This document shows, one piece after another, positions 8,139 to 16,457 of a stretch of 35,101 bases of DNA. A model generated the notes under the pieces. That model saw only the letters and a program-made list of their open reading frames with translations, made no database searches and was not told the DNA's origin. How positions within the stretch are numbered: position 1 is the first letter of the stretch; each line of letters opens with the position of its first letter. A program made the translations under genes and the position numbers. Source of the stretch: a virus; the IMG/VR virus record IMGVR_UViG_3300022220_000013, positions 1-35,101 of that record; one strand, 5' to 3'.

Positions 8139-8623
8139 TGGCTACTGTCGCTCAGGTTGCAAAGGCATCGCTACAGCGAATTCTTGTACAAGCATCTGAA
8201 GCTCCTCTTGAGCCTGATGAGTACCAAGACTATATATTCGCTCTAAATAATTACATGGCTCAGCTAGATGCTCAAGGCATTGTGCTGGGTTATACCGTGG
8301 TTGATAGCCTCGGTGATGAAGTCACAGTCCCTACTGGTGCGTTAAGAGGCATCATCGCTAACATGGCGATTGAAGTCGCGCCTGACTATGGAGGAGTGGT
8401 TTCAGAGGGTCTAGCTCTGGCAGCGCGTCAGGGTATGCAGACCATGAGGACAATAGGACAGCGTATCAGGGCAAGCAAACTGCCTTCTACGTTACCAATC
8501 GGCTCTGGCAATGAAAACGAGTCCTACGGATTAAGTGGACACTTCTACCCAGATCAAGAAGCAGAGATACTCGCCGAGACTACAGGCGCAATAGGTTTGG
8601 AGGTCAGTACCAATGGCGGGTAA
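8138..8623 (+). CDS. Head-tail adaptor, P22 gp4-like tail accessory factor
   Basis: The protein plugs onto the portal ring and connects it to the tail hub. It is 161 aa, against 166 in P22 gp4. The features match that family in order: an N-terminal helix pair with LEPDEYQDYIFALNNYMAQL at about 24-43, then GIVLGY, an APDYGG segment near residue 90, and a LPIGSGNENESY loop near residue 129. A following FYPDQEAE matches the FYPG of P22 gp4. The order (coat, gp4, then gp10-like) supports the call. The last ten bases overlap the next gene. Confidence 0.9.
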   Translation: MATVAQVAKASLQRILVQASEAPLEPDEYQDYIFALNNYMAQLDAQGIVLGYTVVDSLGDEVTVPTGALRGIIANMAIEVAPDYGGVVSEGLALAARQGMQTMRTIGQRIRASKLPSTLPIGSGNENESYGLSGHFYPDQEAEILAETTGAIGLEVSTNGG

Positions 8624-9458
8624 TGCACAAGGTCGCAAGAAGAGTGAATTCGTCCAACAGAATACTGTTCTAGCGAATAGCTACTTGGACTATGTAGTAA
8701 ACGGTTCTAACTACAAGATCAGCTATGACAACTTCGTAGCTAACCTTGGCGTTACTGGCTCAATCATTCAGACAGGCGCTAATACTGGGTCGCCTGTGCT
8801 TGATGTTGATGGGTCTGTTAATAAGATCAGAAACATTGAAAGCGGCTCAGGCGTTAATGCTAACGTCTCTGCCCAGAATGGTATTGTGCTAAGCCACAAC
8901 TTCACGGCTAACGCTGATGGTCTTCCAATACTGTTAAACACAACAGCAGCCTCTCCTACAATTGCTAGTATTGTTGCAGGTAGCGGTATTAGTGTAGCTG
9001 CGGTAAATGCTGGCGGGATTCAGATAACGTCTATTGCTGATGAAATAAACGCGCAAGTGTCTATGCACGGTAATTCAACTGCCACGACAATCTCTACTCA
9101 AAATGTACCTGTAAAAGCCGCAGGGACATTTGTAGCTGGAACTTTTTCTAGTTTTACAGTAGATACGACAGGTAAGCTGACTTACACAGGATCAACGACG
9201 ACTACAATTCTTTTGACGGCTTCTGTGACTCTGGATGTTGTCGGGACAAATCAAAATTTGACAGTGCATTTAGCAAAAAATGGCACTGTTATTTCTGCCG
9301 CTAAAATATCCAGATTAGTGTCCTCATCCAATACGGCAAACGTGGGAGTTTTTTACAACGTCTCCGTGGCTACGTCTGATTATCTTGAAGTTTTTGTTTC
9401 CAACGGCACAGGCACAAATAATATAACCGTAACGGATTGTCTCTTCGGAGTATCTTAG
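8613..9458 (+). CDS. Beta-rich virion protein between gp4 and gp10
   Basis: This 281-aa protein has no family I can name with certainty. The first 50 residues are an independent segment (GRKKSEFVQQNTVLANSYLD) that could anchor it to the virion. The rest is rich in Thr, Val, Gly and Asn with alternating hydrophobics. The final 130 residues have the spacing of a TNF/C1q-like jelly-roll (VHLAKNGTVISAAKI, later YNVSVATSDYLEVFVSNGTG). This resembles fibre heads or decoration proteins. It starts 10 bases inside the gp4-like gene and abuts the gp10-like gene. Tail accessory protein, short fibre or capsid decoration are all possible. Confidence 0.65.
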   Translation: MAGNAQGRKKSEFVQQNTVLANSYLDYVVNGSNYKISYDNFVANLGVTGSIIQTGANTGSPVLDVDGSVNKIRNIESGSGVNANVSAQNGIVLSHNFTANADGLPILLNTTAASPTIASIVAGSGISVAAVNAGGIQITSIADEINAQVSMHGNSTATTISTQNVPVKAAGTFVAGTFSSFTVDTTGKLTYTGSTTTTILLTASVTLDVVGTNQNLTVHLAKNGTVISAAKISRLVSSSNTANVGVFYNVSVATSDYLEVFVSNGTGTNNITVTDCLFGVS

Positions 9459-10895
9459 ATGCCAGTAACCCAGCTACCTATAGCGAACGGCTTCTATGTC
9501 TCAGACTCTTTACCTATCGCAGCGCAAGAGTGTACCAACTGGTATCCGAACATTGTTCAGGGTACTGGCTTGTCTCAAGAGACTCTATTCGGCACTGAGG
9601 GATTGGTACAGGTTGCTACGTCAGGGGTACTGGATAACGTAAACCGTGGGTCGCACGAGATGGCTGGCAAGCCGTACTTTGTGAATGGCGAAAGGCTATA
9701 CAGGCTAGATGAGTCTGACGGCGCTTATACATTGACGTTTATTGGTGACGTTTCAGGCACTACAAGGGTGTCAATGGCTGATAACGGCACACAATTGATG
9801 GTGCTAGTCCCTAACGGTAATGGTTACATCTACAACCACGTTACGGCTACCTTTGCTCAAATCACAGATTCGGACTTCACTGCGAATGGTAACCCCCAGT
9901 TCGTAGTGTTCATAGATGGCTACTTCTTGGTTACCACTGATTCTAAGAAGTTCATAGTAAGCTCCATCAATGACGGCTTGAGCTACAACGCCTTAGACTT
10001 TGGTACTGCCGAGTCCGACCCTGATGACATTGTTGCTCCTGTGGTTTATAAGAACCAATTGTTCATCTCAGGTGGTCAGACCTTTGAGGCGTTTCAGAAC
10101 ATAGGCGGGGCTGACTTTCCTTTTCAGCGTACAGGTCTATTCCTTCAGAAAGGTTGTTATGCACCTTACTCTCTTGTAAACGCACAAGACACGTTCATGT
10201 GGGTTGGTGGTGGAGAGAATGAAGGGCCAGCCATCTGGGCGTTGAACGGTAACAGTACAGTCAAGATATCCACCACAGCGATAGACTCTTTACTTTCTAA
10301 ACTGACTGACTCTCAGGTGGCTTCTATCTACTCATGGGCATACGCTAGCAAAGGAGCATACTTTATAGGCTTCTCACTGCCCTCTACGACGCTTGTCTAC
10401 GATACTACATCCCAAAGGTGGCATGAGCGTAAATCTTTCTTAGAAGGCTCTTTAGGGGCTTTACGAGTGGCTTCTATTGTTAAGGCATATAACAAGATTT
10501 TATGCGGTGACATCATTGATGGTCGCATAGGTGAGTTAAACCCTAATGTCTACACAGAATACGGCAATACCATTGTCCGAAGGGTAGCTACGCAGCCTTT
10601 CCAAAACAATATGCAATCTGTGTTCTTCCCATCATTAGAATTGACTGTTGAGTCAGGCGTGGGTAATTCAGACGTTATAGACCCGCAGATTACCTTAGAA
10701 CGCTCTAAAGACGGCAAGACTTGGAGCGGCCCTATCTCTCGCTCAATAGGCAAGATAGGTGAATACACTAGAAGAGCTATCTGGAGGCGTAACGGCAGGG
10801 CGGCGAGATTTGAAGTATTTAGATTTACCTTAACTGATGCGGTAAAGCCTGTGATTATCCAACTCACAGCTAACATCATTGGTGGTGATAAGTGA
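9459..10895 (+). CDS. Tail hub / packaged DNA stabilisation protein, P22 gp10-like
   Basis: In P22, gp10 forms the hexameric hub below gp4 and retains packaged DNA. This 478-aa product has the same length (472 in P22). The N-terminus, MPVTQLPIANGFYVSDSLPI, is followed by a CTNWYPN segment typical of this family. The body is a series of beta-propeller-like strands (GGQTFEAFQNIGG, FMWVGGGENEGPAIW). Its place directly after the gp4-like adaptor fits. The GTG start of the next gene overlaps its stop by four bases. Confidence 0.88.
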   Translation: MPVTQLPIANGFYVSDSLPIAAQECTNWYPNIVQGTGLSQETLFGTEGLVQVATSGVLDNVNRGSHEMAGKPYFVNGERLYRLDESDGAYTLTFIGDVSGTTRVSMADNGTQLMVLVPNGNGYIYNHVTATFAQITDSDFTANGNPQFVVFIDGYFLVTTDSKKFIVSSINDGLSYNALDFGTAESDPDDIVAPVVYKNQLFISGGQTFEAFQNIGGADFPFQRTGLFLQKGCYAPYSLVNAQDTFMWVGGGENEGPAIWALNGNSTVKISTTAIDSLLSKLTDSQVASIYSWAYASKGAYFIGFSLPSTTLVYDTTSQRWHERKSFLEGSLGALRVASIVKAYNKILCGDIIDGRIGELNPNVYTEYGNTIVRRVATQPFQNNMQSVFFPSLELTVESGVGNSDVIDPQITLERSKDGKTWSGPISRSIGKIGEYTRRAIWRRNGRAARFEVFRFTLTDAVKPVIIQLTANIIGGDK

Positions 10896-11146
10896 CAGGC
10901 CCAAGGCTTAACGCTGCGCAGCCCATTGTTTCTGCTGATGGGACAATGGAGCAACCATTTCGGCAATTCACTCAGGATGCGAGTTTAAGCATTCCTATTG
11001 TCGGCACAGGGTCGCCAGAGGGTGTGCTAGAGGCTAGACAGTACAGTTTATACATAGATGCCAATGGTTCTAGTGGGTCTATCGAATATAGGAAGATGCA
11101 GCCATCCATTGCAGGCGATACGTCAAAAGGCTGGATTGCGGTATAA
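10892..11146 (+). CDS. Small tail-associated protein, 84 aa
   Basis: The GTG start at 10892 overlaps the gp10-like stop (GTGA). The C-terminal half reads GSPEGVLEARQYSLYIDANG and ends KGWIAV. It resembles a module often found at the ends of phage tail proteins (EGxVxAxxGSLYxRxDG ... GWxA). Here it is free-standing. It is probably a minor tail protein near the gp10-like hub. An AT-rich 39-base gap follows before the ejection genes. Confidence 0.65.
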   Translation: MTGPRLNAAQPIVSADGTMEQPFRQFTQDASLSIPIVGTGSPEGVLEARQYSLYIDANGSSGSIEYRKMQPSIAGDTSKGWIAV

Positions 11147-11185
11147 ATGTGTTAAAATTAACAAAATTTAATAGGTGATATTAAT

Positions 11186-11992
11186 ATGCCAATACCTTTT
11201 GTAGCGCCATTACTGGCGGGGGCAGGCAAAGCAGCAGCCGCTTTAGGCGGTGCTAAAGGCGTAGGGGCATTAGCTGGCGGTGCGGCAAGTGTATTAGGTT
11301 CTGCATCTACTAATCGGGCGCAACGCAAAGCGACTGAAGAAGCTCAAGCGATGAACCAAGCAGACAAAGCGATGGCGCAGCAGTACGCTCAGGCGGCTAT
11401 GCAGCAATTGCCTGTCGGTTACCAAAACGCGCAAGCTGTTCGTCAGCAAGGCTTAAATCAAGCGCTTGGTTTAGCGGGTCAGACATTCCAGCCAACTGCT
11501 GAGATGATTAACCAAGGCGGCATGATGAATCAGAATGCGCTTCTGGCTGGTCTACAGCTTCAGCGTAACGCTATTCTTGGTAAAGACATGGACTACAGTA
11601 CTTTGCAGGCTATGTCTCCTCAAATGGACTACTCTGCGCTATCTGGTCTGACTCAGCCGCAAGGATTAAACTTCCAGCCCATTGAGCCTATGAAGAATAC
11701 CTTTACGACTAGTCAGGCTGATATTCAATCTTACCTTGATGAAAACAAAGATATTGAAGAAGACTACAAGCGGCAATTACCAGAACTTAGAGCTGGTGAC
11801 CCTAATAATCCCAACTACAAAGACATTCAGTCTTACGGTAGATGGCATTACGACAATATCGGTAAGTATGAGATTGAGCAAGGCAAGAGGTCATGGAGCG
11901 GACATAAAAGTAGCGCAGCTCCAGCTCAAAGCACTCAGCTAGTTACCACAGAGCAAATGGGTAAAATCCTCAACTTTGGGAAGGGGCGATAA
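11186..11992 (+). CDS. Ejection-type internal virion protein, 268 aa (P22 gp7-like position)
   Basis: The first 40 residues are almost only Ala, Gly, Leu and Val (GAGKAAAALGGAKGVGALAG). This is the membrane-active glycine zipper style seen in phage DNA-transfer proteins. The middle is Gln/Ala/Met-rich helix (AMAQQYAQAAMQQLP). The C-terminal 90 residues are charged (YLDENKDIEEDYKRQLPELR). It starts a run of four large ejection-like genes between hub and fibre, where P22 has gp7, gp20 and gp16. It is likely stored in the capsid and injected ahead of the DNA. No clear sequence family is seen by eye. Confidence 0.6.
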   Translation: MPIPFVAPLLAGAGKAAAALGGAKGVGALAGGAASVLGSASTNRAQRKATEEAQAMNQADKAMAQQYAQAAMQQLPVGYQNAQAVRQQGLNQALGLAGQTFQPTAEMINQGGMMNQNALLAGLQLQRNAILGKDMDYSTLQAMSPQMDYSALSGLTQPQGLNFQPIEPMKNTFTTSQADIQSYLDENKDIEEDYKRQLPELRAGDPNNPNYKDIQSYGRWHYDNIGKYEIEQGKRSWSGHKSSAAPAQSTQLVTTEQMGKILNFGKGR

Positions 11993-11994
11993 GA

Positions 11995-14900
11995 ATGGCT
12001 GCTATTCAAGAAATTCAAAGCCTCATTAGCCAAGGCCAGCCAATCCCTGAGGGCTTGCAAAGAAATGCGCTAAGAGAAGCTGCTGCAAATGGAATGTCTA
12101 ATGCCGACTTAGCTAATACCTTAGGCGTTCCTGCTAGCATGGTAGATGATGCCGCCGCTACTCTGGCTGCAACGCCAGAAATAGGCGCATTGCCTATTGA
12201 TCAATTTATGCCACAAATACCAGCGCCAAACCCCTTAGCTGGCATTGCTGTAGATAATAATTACTCTCAGCAAGAAATAGATCAAGTTAGAGGACTGGTT
12301 GACTCTGGAGCGGTTAGTCTTGATCAGGTAGCGCAAAACTTTGGCGTGACTCCTAACTACGCTGCGGCGGGTTTAGGAATGTCTACTGAAGGCATGGCTA
12401 TTGAAAACATCAACAACCAATCTGCTCAAGAGATTATGAAGTCTATCCCCCCAACAGGGGATTACACTACCGAACAGGTTGAGACAATCACTGGCCTAAT
12501 GAATGCTGGCAAGCTAAACGTCTCAGACGTTAGCAAGCACTTTAACGTAGACGAAAGTTATACGATGGAAGTGATTAGCGGAGTTCCAAAAGAAACTTAC
12601 GCAAAAGGTAATTTCACGCCAGAGCAAACTAAAAAGCTAGAGTCCTTAGTAGTCGCTGGTGTTGCTACAGCTCCACAGGTGGCTAAGTATTTTGACGCTC
12701 CTGTTACTGATGTGACGGACTACCTACAGAACAACACTGGGTTAAGCGAAGAGCAAATCGTAGACAGTATTTTGAGTGATGTAGCTGCTGATTCAGACTA
12801 CAACATGAGCGATGCTGAAAAAGTTAAAAAGCAGATAGATGATGGAAACATCACTGTCGCCCAAGCAGCTAACCAGTTCAAAGTTTCAGAAGATGACATT
12901 AACCGTGTCATGGCTGAAATGAATGCTACTGGCGGCACTATTATAAGCGACCCATTGAAGCAGACCTCTGCTAACACAGGCACGAATATGTCTGCTGGCG
13001 CTGACCTAACTGGCGGCGTTAGTGATATTACTTACGGTCGTGATGGAGATGATATTCCTACAGGTTTGGCTGGTTCAGAAACAGCACTAACAGGCAGCGC
13101 TTCTGATGCTCTAAGTCTTCTTAACACGATCAACCAAGCAGGCCGAACTGATCTAACTGGTCAAACTCAAGTAGGTCTGAATGACTTGGCTGCTGGTGCG
13201 GCAACGGCTAGAGATGATATTACTACAGGCGTTACTTCTGGGTTAGAGGCTCTTAACACAGGTATCACTACTGCTAGAGATGACATTTCCTCCTCTACTA
13301 CCACTGCTCAAGATTTAATCAATGCAGCAGCAGGCACTGCGCGAGGCGATATTACCACTGGAGCAACAACGGCTAGAGGCGATATTTCTTCTGGCGCAAC
13401 TCAAGCTCAAGATTTATTAAATCAAGGCATTACAACTGGGCGAGGCGATTTATCTAGCAGCTTAGCAGCAGCTCAAGAACAGTTATCGTCAGGTATTACT
13501 CAAGGGCGTGGAGATATTTCTACAGGTTCTGAAGAAGCGTACAACCGTTTGGTAGCTGGCTTAGGTCAAGGCAGAACTGATTTAACTGCTGGCTTTGGTG
13601 GAGCTGCTGACGCTATTAGGGCAGCGCAAGCACAGGCTACAGGCCAGATACAGCAAGGAACGGCTCAAGGTTTAAGCGCATTTAACCAAGGCATAGGTCA
13701 AGGGCGTCAGGATATTACTGGCTCATTTGGTCGTGCGGAAGGAATGTTTGATCCTTACCGACAGGCTGGTACTACTGCTCTACAACAGCAGCTTGCTTTG
13801 TCTGGTGCGTTAGGTCAGGAGGCTTTTGATCAGGCTTACCAAGAGTCCCCACAAATGGCATTCTTGCGCGAGCAGGGAATGCGGGCTAACTTGGCAGGGT
13901 CATCAGCTACTGGTGGTTTGGGCGGTGGTAACGTCCAGAAAGAACTTGCTAGATTCGGACAAGGACTAGCTTCTCAGGGTCTACAGCAGCAAATCGCCAA
14001 CTTAGGCACTTTGTCTGGTCAAGGCTTAGGAGCAAGCGGTAGCGCAGCAAACATCGCCACAAGCGGTGGTCAGAATCTCGCCAATCTTGCTCAACAGCAA
14101 GGAGCTACGAACTTACAGGCATTACAGGCACAAGGTCAGAACCTTGCTGGCATTACTACTGGCGCTGGTCAGAACCTTGCGAATCTTGCTCAAGGCGGCG
14201 GTCAGGCTCTTGCTGGATTGTCTCAGCTACAAGCAACTGCTGGAGCGGATATATCTCAGAACCGAGGCCAGAACCTTGCTCAGTTAGCGCAGGCATTAGG
14301 CACTGGTAGCGCGGGAATGACTCAAGCTACAGGCGCAAATCTGTCCAATCTAGCACAACAGCAAGGAACGCTAGGCGCTAACATAGCGCAGTCGCAAGGA
14401 CAGAATCTTGCTAATGTTGCTCAATCTCAAGGTCAGAATCTGTCTAACATTGCTCAGGCTCAAGGCACTCAGGGGGCTAATATTGCCCAAGCAAGTGGTC
14501 AAAATCTTGCGAATTTAGCCCAACAGCAGGGTATGTCAGGTCTTAACACCTACATGACTCAGGGTCAGAACCTTGGCAGGATTGCAGAGAATCTAGGTGT
14601 TAATCAGCTTAATACAAGAACTGCCCTTGGCTCTAATCTAGCTAACTACGGCTTGTCTACAGGGCTTCCAGCGGCATCTACAGTGTCTAACTTAGGTATT
14701 AACTTAGCCCAAGGAAGAACGCAGGCAGGCCGAGACTTAGCGAATCAGGCTGGCAATGTTGCTCAGTTACTTGGTGGTATCCAGCAAGGCCAAGCAACCA
14801 ACCTGTCCAACTTGACTCAAGGCCAGATGAATTACTTAAACAGCTTAACCAATAATGCAGCAGCGGCTGAGGCTATGGCTCAACAGGGTTACAGTGGCAA

Positions 14901-15186
14901 CCAAGCCAACCTTCTGACAGGCACAGGCAGCACCATGCTGGGTATTGGTAATGTGCCTTCGTTTGTTCCTGATTATGGGAATATGGTAGGGAATGCGTTT
15001 AATGCGGCAGGTGCTGGCTACCAGATGTTTGGTAATCAAAACACTAATCAGCAACCTACTGGTTACGGCACTAACATGAATATTGGTGGATACTTACCGC
15101 AAGGTTATTTTAATCAAACGCCACAAACCGGAATGAATTACAACCCAGCATTGTATTCCTCACAACAGCTTCAAGGACTATCATAA
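11995..15186 (+). CDS. Large repeat-rich ejection protein, 1063 aa
   Basis: Three zones are visible. Residues 22-310 hold five helix-turn-helix-like modules (about residues 22, 91, 158, 207 and 272), each with a core like LVDSGAVSLDQVAQNFGV. Residues 370-590 hold imperfect repeats of TTARGDISSGATQAQDLL type. Residues 590-700 carry YRQAGTTALQQQLALSGALG, SPQMAFLREQGMRA, GGNVQKELARFGQGLASQ. This last zone matches a motif I know from phage DNA-transfer proteins (PxxxFxxxQG ... GG ... LxxYGQGLAS). Residues 700-900 are 11-residue repeats of GQNLANLAQQQ type. The whole protein is Gln, Ala and Gly-rich with no signal peptide. It probably helps form the trans-envelope DNA conduit. Its stop overlaps the next ATG (TAATG). 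Confidence 0.7.
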   Translation: MAAIQEIQSLISQGQPIPEGLQRNALREAAANGMSNADLANTLGVPASMVDDAAATLAATPEIGALPIDQFMPQIPAPNPLAGIAVDNNYSQQEIDQVRGLVDSGAVSLDQVAQNFGVTPNYAAAGLGMSTEGMAIENINNQSAQEIMKSIPPTGDYTTEQVETITGLMNAGKLNVSDVSKHFNVDESYTMEVISGVPKETYAKGNFTPEQTKKLESLVVAGVATAPQVAKYFDAPVTDVTDYLQNNTGLSEEQIVDSILSDVAADSDYNMSDAEKVKKQIDDGNITVAQAANQFKVSEDDINRVMAEMNATGGTIISDPLKQTSANTGTNMSAGADLTGGVSDITYGRDGDDIPTGLAGSETALTGSASDALSLLNTINQAGRTDLTGQTQVGLNDLAAGAATARDDITTGVTSGLEALNTGITTARDDISSSTTTAQDLINAAAGTARGDITTGATTARGDISSGATQAQDLLNQGITTGRGDLSSSLAAAQEQLSSGITQGRGDISTGSEEAYNRLVAGLGQGRTDLTAGFGGAADAIRAAQAQATGQIQQGTAQGLSAFNQGIGQGRQDITGSFGRAEGMFDPYRQAGTTALQQQLALSGALGQEAFDQAYQESPQMAFLREQGMRANLAGSSATGGLGGGNVQKELARFGQGLASQGLQQQIANLGTLSGQGLGASGSAANIATSGGQNLANLAQQQGATNLQALQAQGQNLAGITTGAGQNLANLAQGGGQALAGLSQLQATAGADISQNRGQNLAQLAQALGTGSAGMTQATGANLSNLAQQQGTLGANIAQSQGQNLANVAQSQGQNLSNIAQAQGTQGANIAQASGQNLANLAQQQGMSGLNTYMTQGQNLGRIAENLGVNQLNTRTALGSNLANYGLSTGLPAASTVSNLGINLAQGRTQAGRDLANQAGNVAQLLGGIQQGQATNLSNLTQGQMNYLNSLTNNAAAAEAMAQQGYSGNQANLLTGTGSTMLGIGNVPSFVPDYGNMVGNAFNAAGAGYQMFGNQNTNQQPTGYGTNMNIGGYLPQGYFNQTPQTGMNYNPALYSSQQLQGLS

Positions 15187-16457
15187 TGGTTGACGTAGCA
15201 AGAGCCTTAATGGGCTTAGGCGCTGCCTTTAAGAACGAAGTGCCACAGTTCCAACAGCGTATGCAGCAAGAAGACCTGTATAAGATGAAGATGGCTGACA
15301 TGGACACGGCGCGTCAGGATGCTGATGCGAAGCGTGAGGAAGAGAGAAAGAAAACTCTATTCCAAGACGTTGCAACTGCTAAACAGTATTTTGACCGAGG
15401 GGACTTCGGGTCTATTGCTGACATAGCTAGAGACAGATTAGAGATTCTCACTCCGATGGGTGTAAATACTCGTGACTCTCAGGAGATGCTTCAGTTAGCT
15501 GACGCAGCTCGTACTGGAGACCCTACGGCGATTAAAGGTTTAAAAGACCAGCTAGATACCATTTACTCTGTAGGTAGTTTGTATAAGGTCTACGGAGATG
15601 GTCAAACTCCTTCTACAGTGCAAACATTGAAGTTCAGGGCGCAGCAGGCAGGTCTTGTTGAAGGCACACCAGAGTACCAAGAGTTTATGAGGTCTGGTGG
15701 TGGTGGATCAATGGAAGGAAGCTCCGGAATTACCAAGTACAAGAATGGCGTAGCTGTTCAATACTTAGGCGCTGGCAGGACTCGTGTGCTTGATCCGATT
15801 AAAGGTGAAATTACCGACCCCACTGAAAAGCAAAGAGTGATTGAAGCAGCTATTGCTTCAGGCCCAGCCGAGGCGGGTGCGATTGCAACTGCAACTGAAA
15901 CAGCTAAAGGCAATGTAGCACGAGGCCAAGAAGTCATTGATAGTGGTCGTTCCGCTGCTCAGTCTATACCACAAATTAAGGCTTCTCTTGTCTTGTTGGA
16001 TAGGATTGCAACTGGTGGCGTAGCTGGTATTGGATTACGCATTAGAAGAGCGTTAGGCGGAGAAAATGCTGATGAAGGCGAGTTAGCTTACAACCTAAGA
16101 AAGCAAGTACTAGCACAGTTAAAGCCTACATTCGGCGCAGCATTTACTGCTCGTGAAGGTGACTTGCTAAGAGAGATTGAAGCGAGTGAATCACGCAGTA
16201 CAGAGGCTAACGTCAGGCTGCTATCCAACCTTTTAGAAGCTCTACAGCTTGATGCAGAGATTGGCAGAAGCCGTGCTTTGGGAATGGAAGACACTCCTAC
16301 AGTACGAGAAATAGATAGCTATCTAAACGCACAGTTAGGCGCTAATGCTTCTGGTATATTCAATGAGATATATCAAGAGCAAAACCCGTCTGAAGCTGGT
16401 GGTGGTGGCCGTGTCAGAATCAGAGTAGACGCTCAGGGGAATGTTATAAATGAATGA
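15186..16457 (+). CDS. Ejection-type internal virion protein, 423 aa
   Basis: The start overlaps the previous stop by one base. The N-terminus is a long charged helix (FQQRMQQEDLYKMKMADMDT, then KREEERKKTLFQDVATAKQY). It is followed by a helical domain with DFGSIADIARDRLEIL at about residues 74-89. The C-terminal half has IGLRIRRALGGE and FGAAFTAREGDLLREIEASE. Similar segments occur in phage internal or DNA-transfer proteins in my recollection, but I cannot assign it firmly to gp20 or gp16. It overlaps the next gene by 8 bases, so the ejection genes form one tightly coupled unit. Confidence 0.6.
   Translation: MVDVARALMGLGAAFKNEVPQFQQRMQQEDLYKMKMADMDTARQDADAKREEERKKTLFQDVATAKQYFDRGDFGSIADIARDRLEILTPMGVNTRDSQEMLQLADAARTGDPTAIKGLKDQLDTIYSVGSLYKVYGDGQTPSTVQTLKFRAQQAGLVEGTPEYQEFMRSGGGGSMEGSSGITKYKNGVAVQYLGAGRTRVLDPIKGEITDPTEKQRVIEAAIASGPAEAGAIATATETAKGNVARGQEVIDSGRSAAQSIPQIKASLVLLDRIATGGVAGIGLRIRRALGGENADEGELAYNLRKQVLAQLKPTFGAAFTAREGDLLREIEASESRSTEANVRLLSNLLEALQLDAEIGRSRALGMEDTPTVREIDSYLNAQLGANASGIFNEIYQEQNPSEAGGGGRVRIRVDAQGNVINE

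Noticed and set aside
14066-14287. Alternative frame inside the large ejection protein
   Set aside because: The Leu/Arg-rich product is an artefact of the repeat sequence in another frame.
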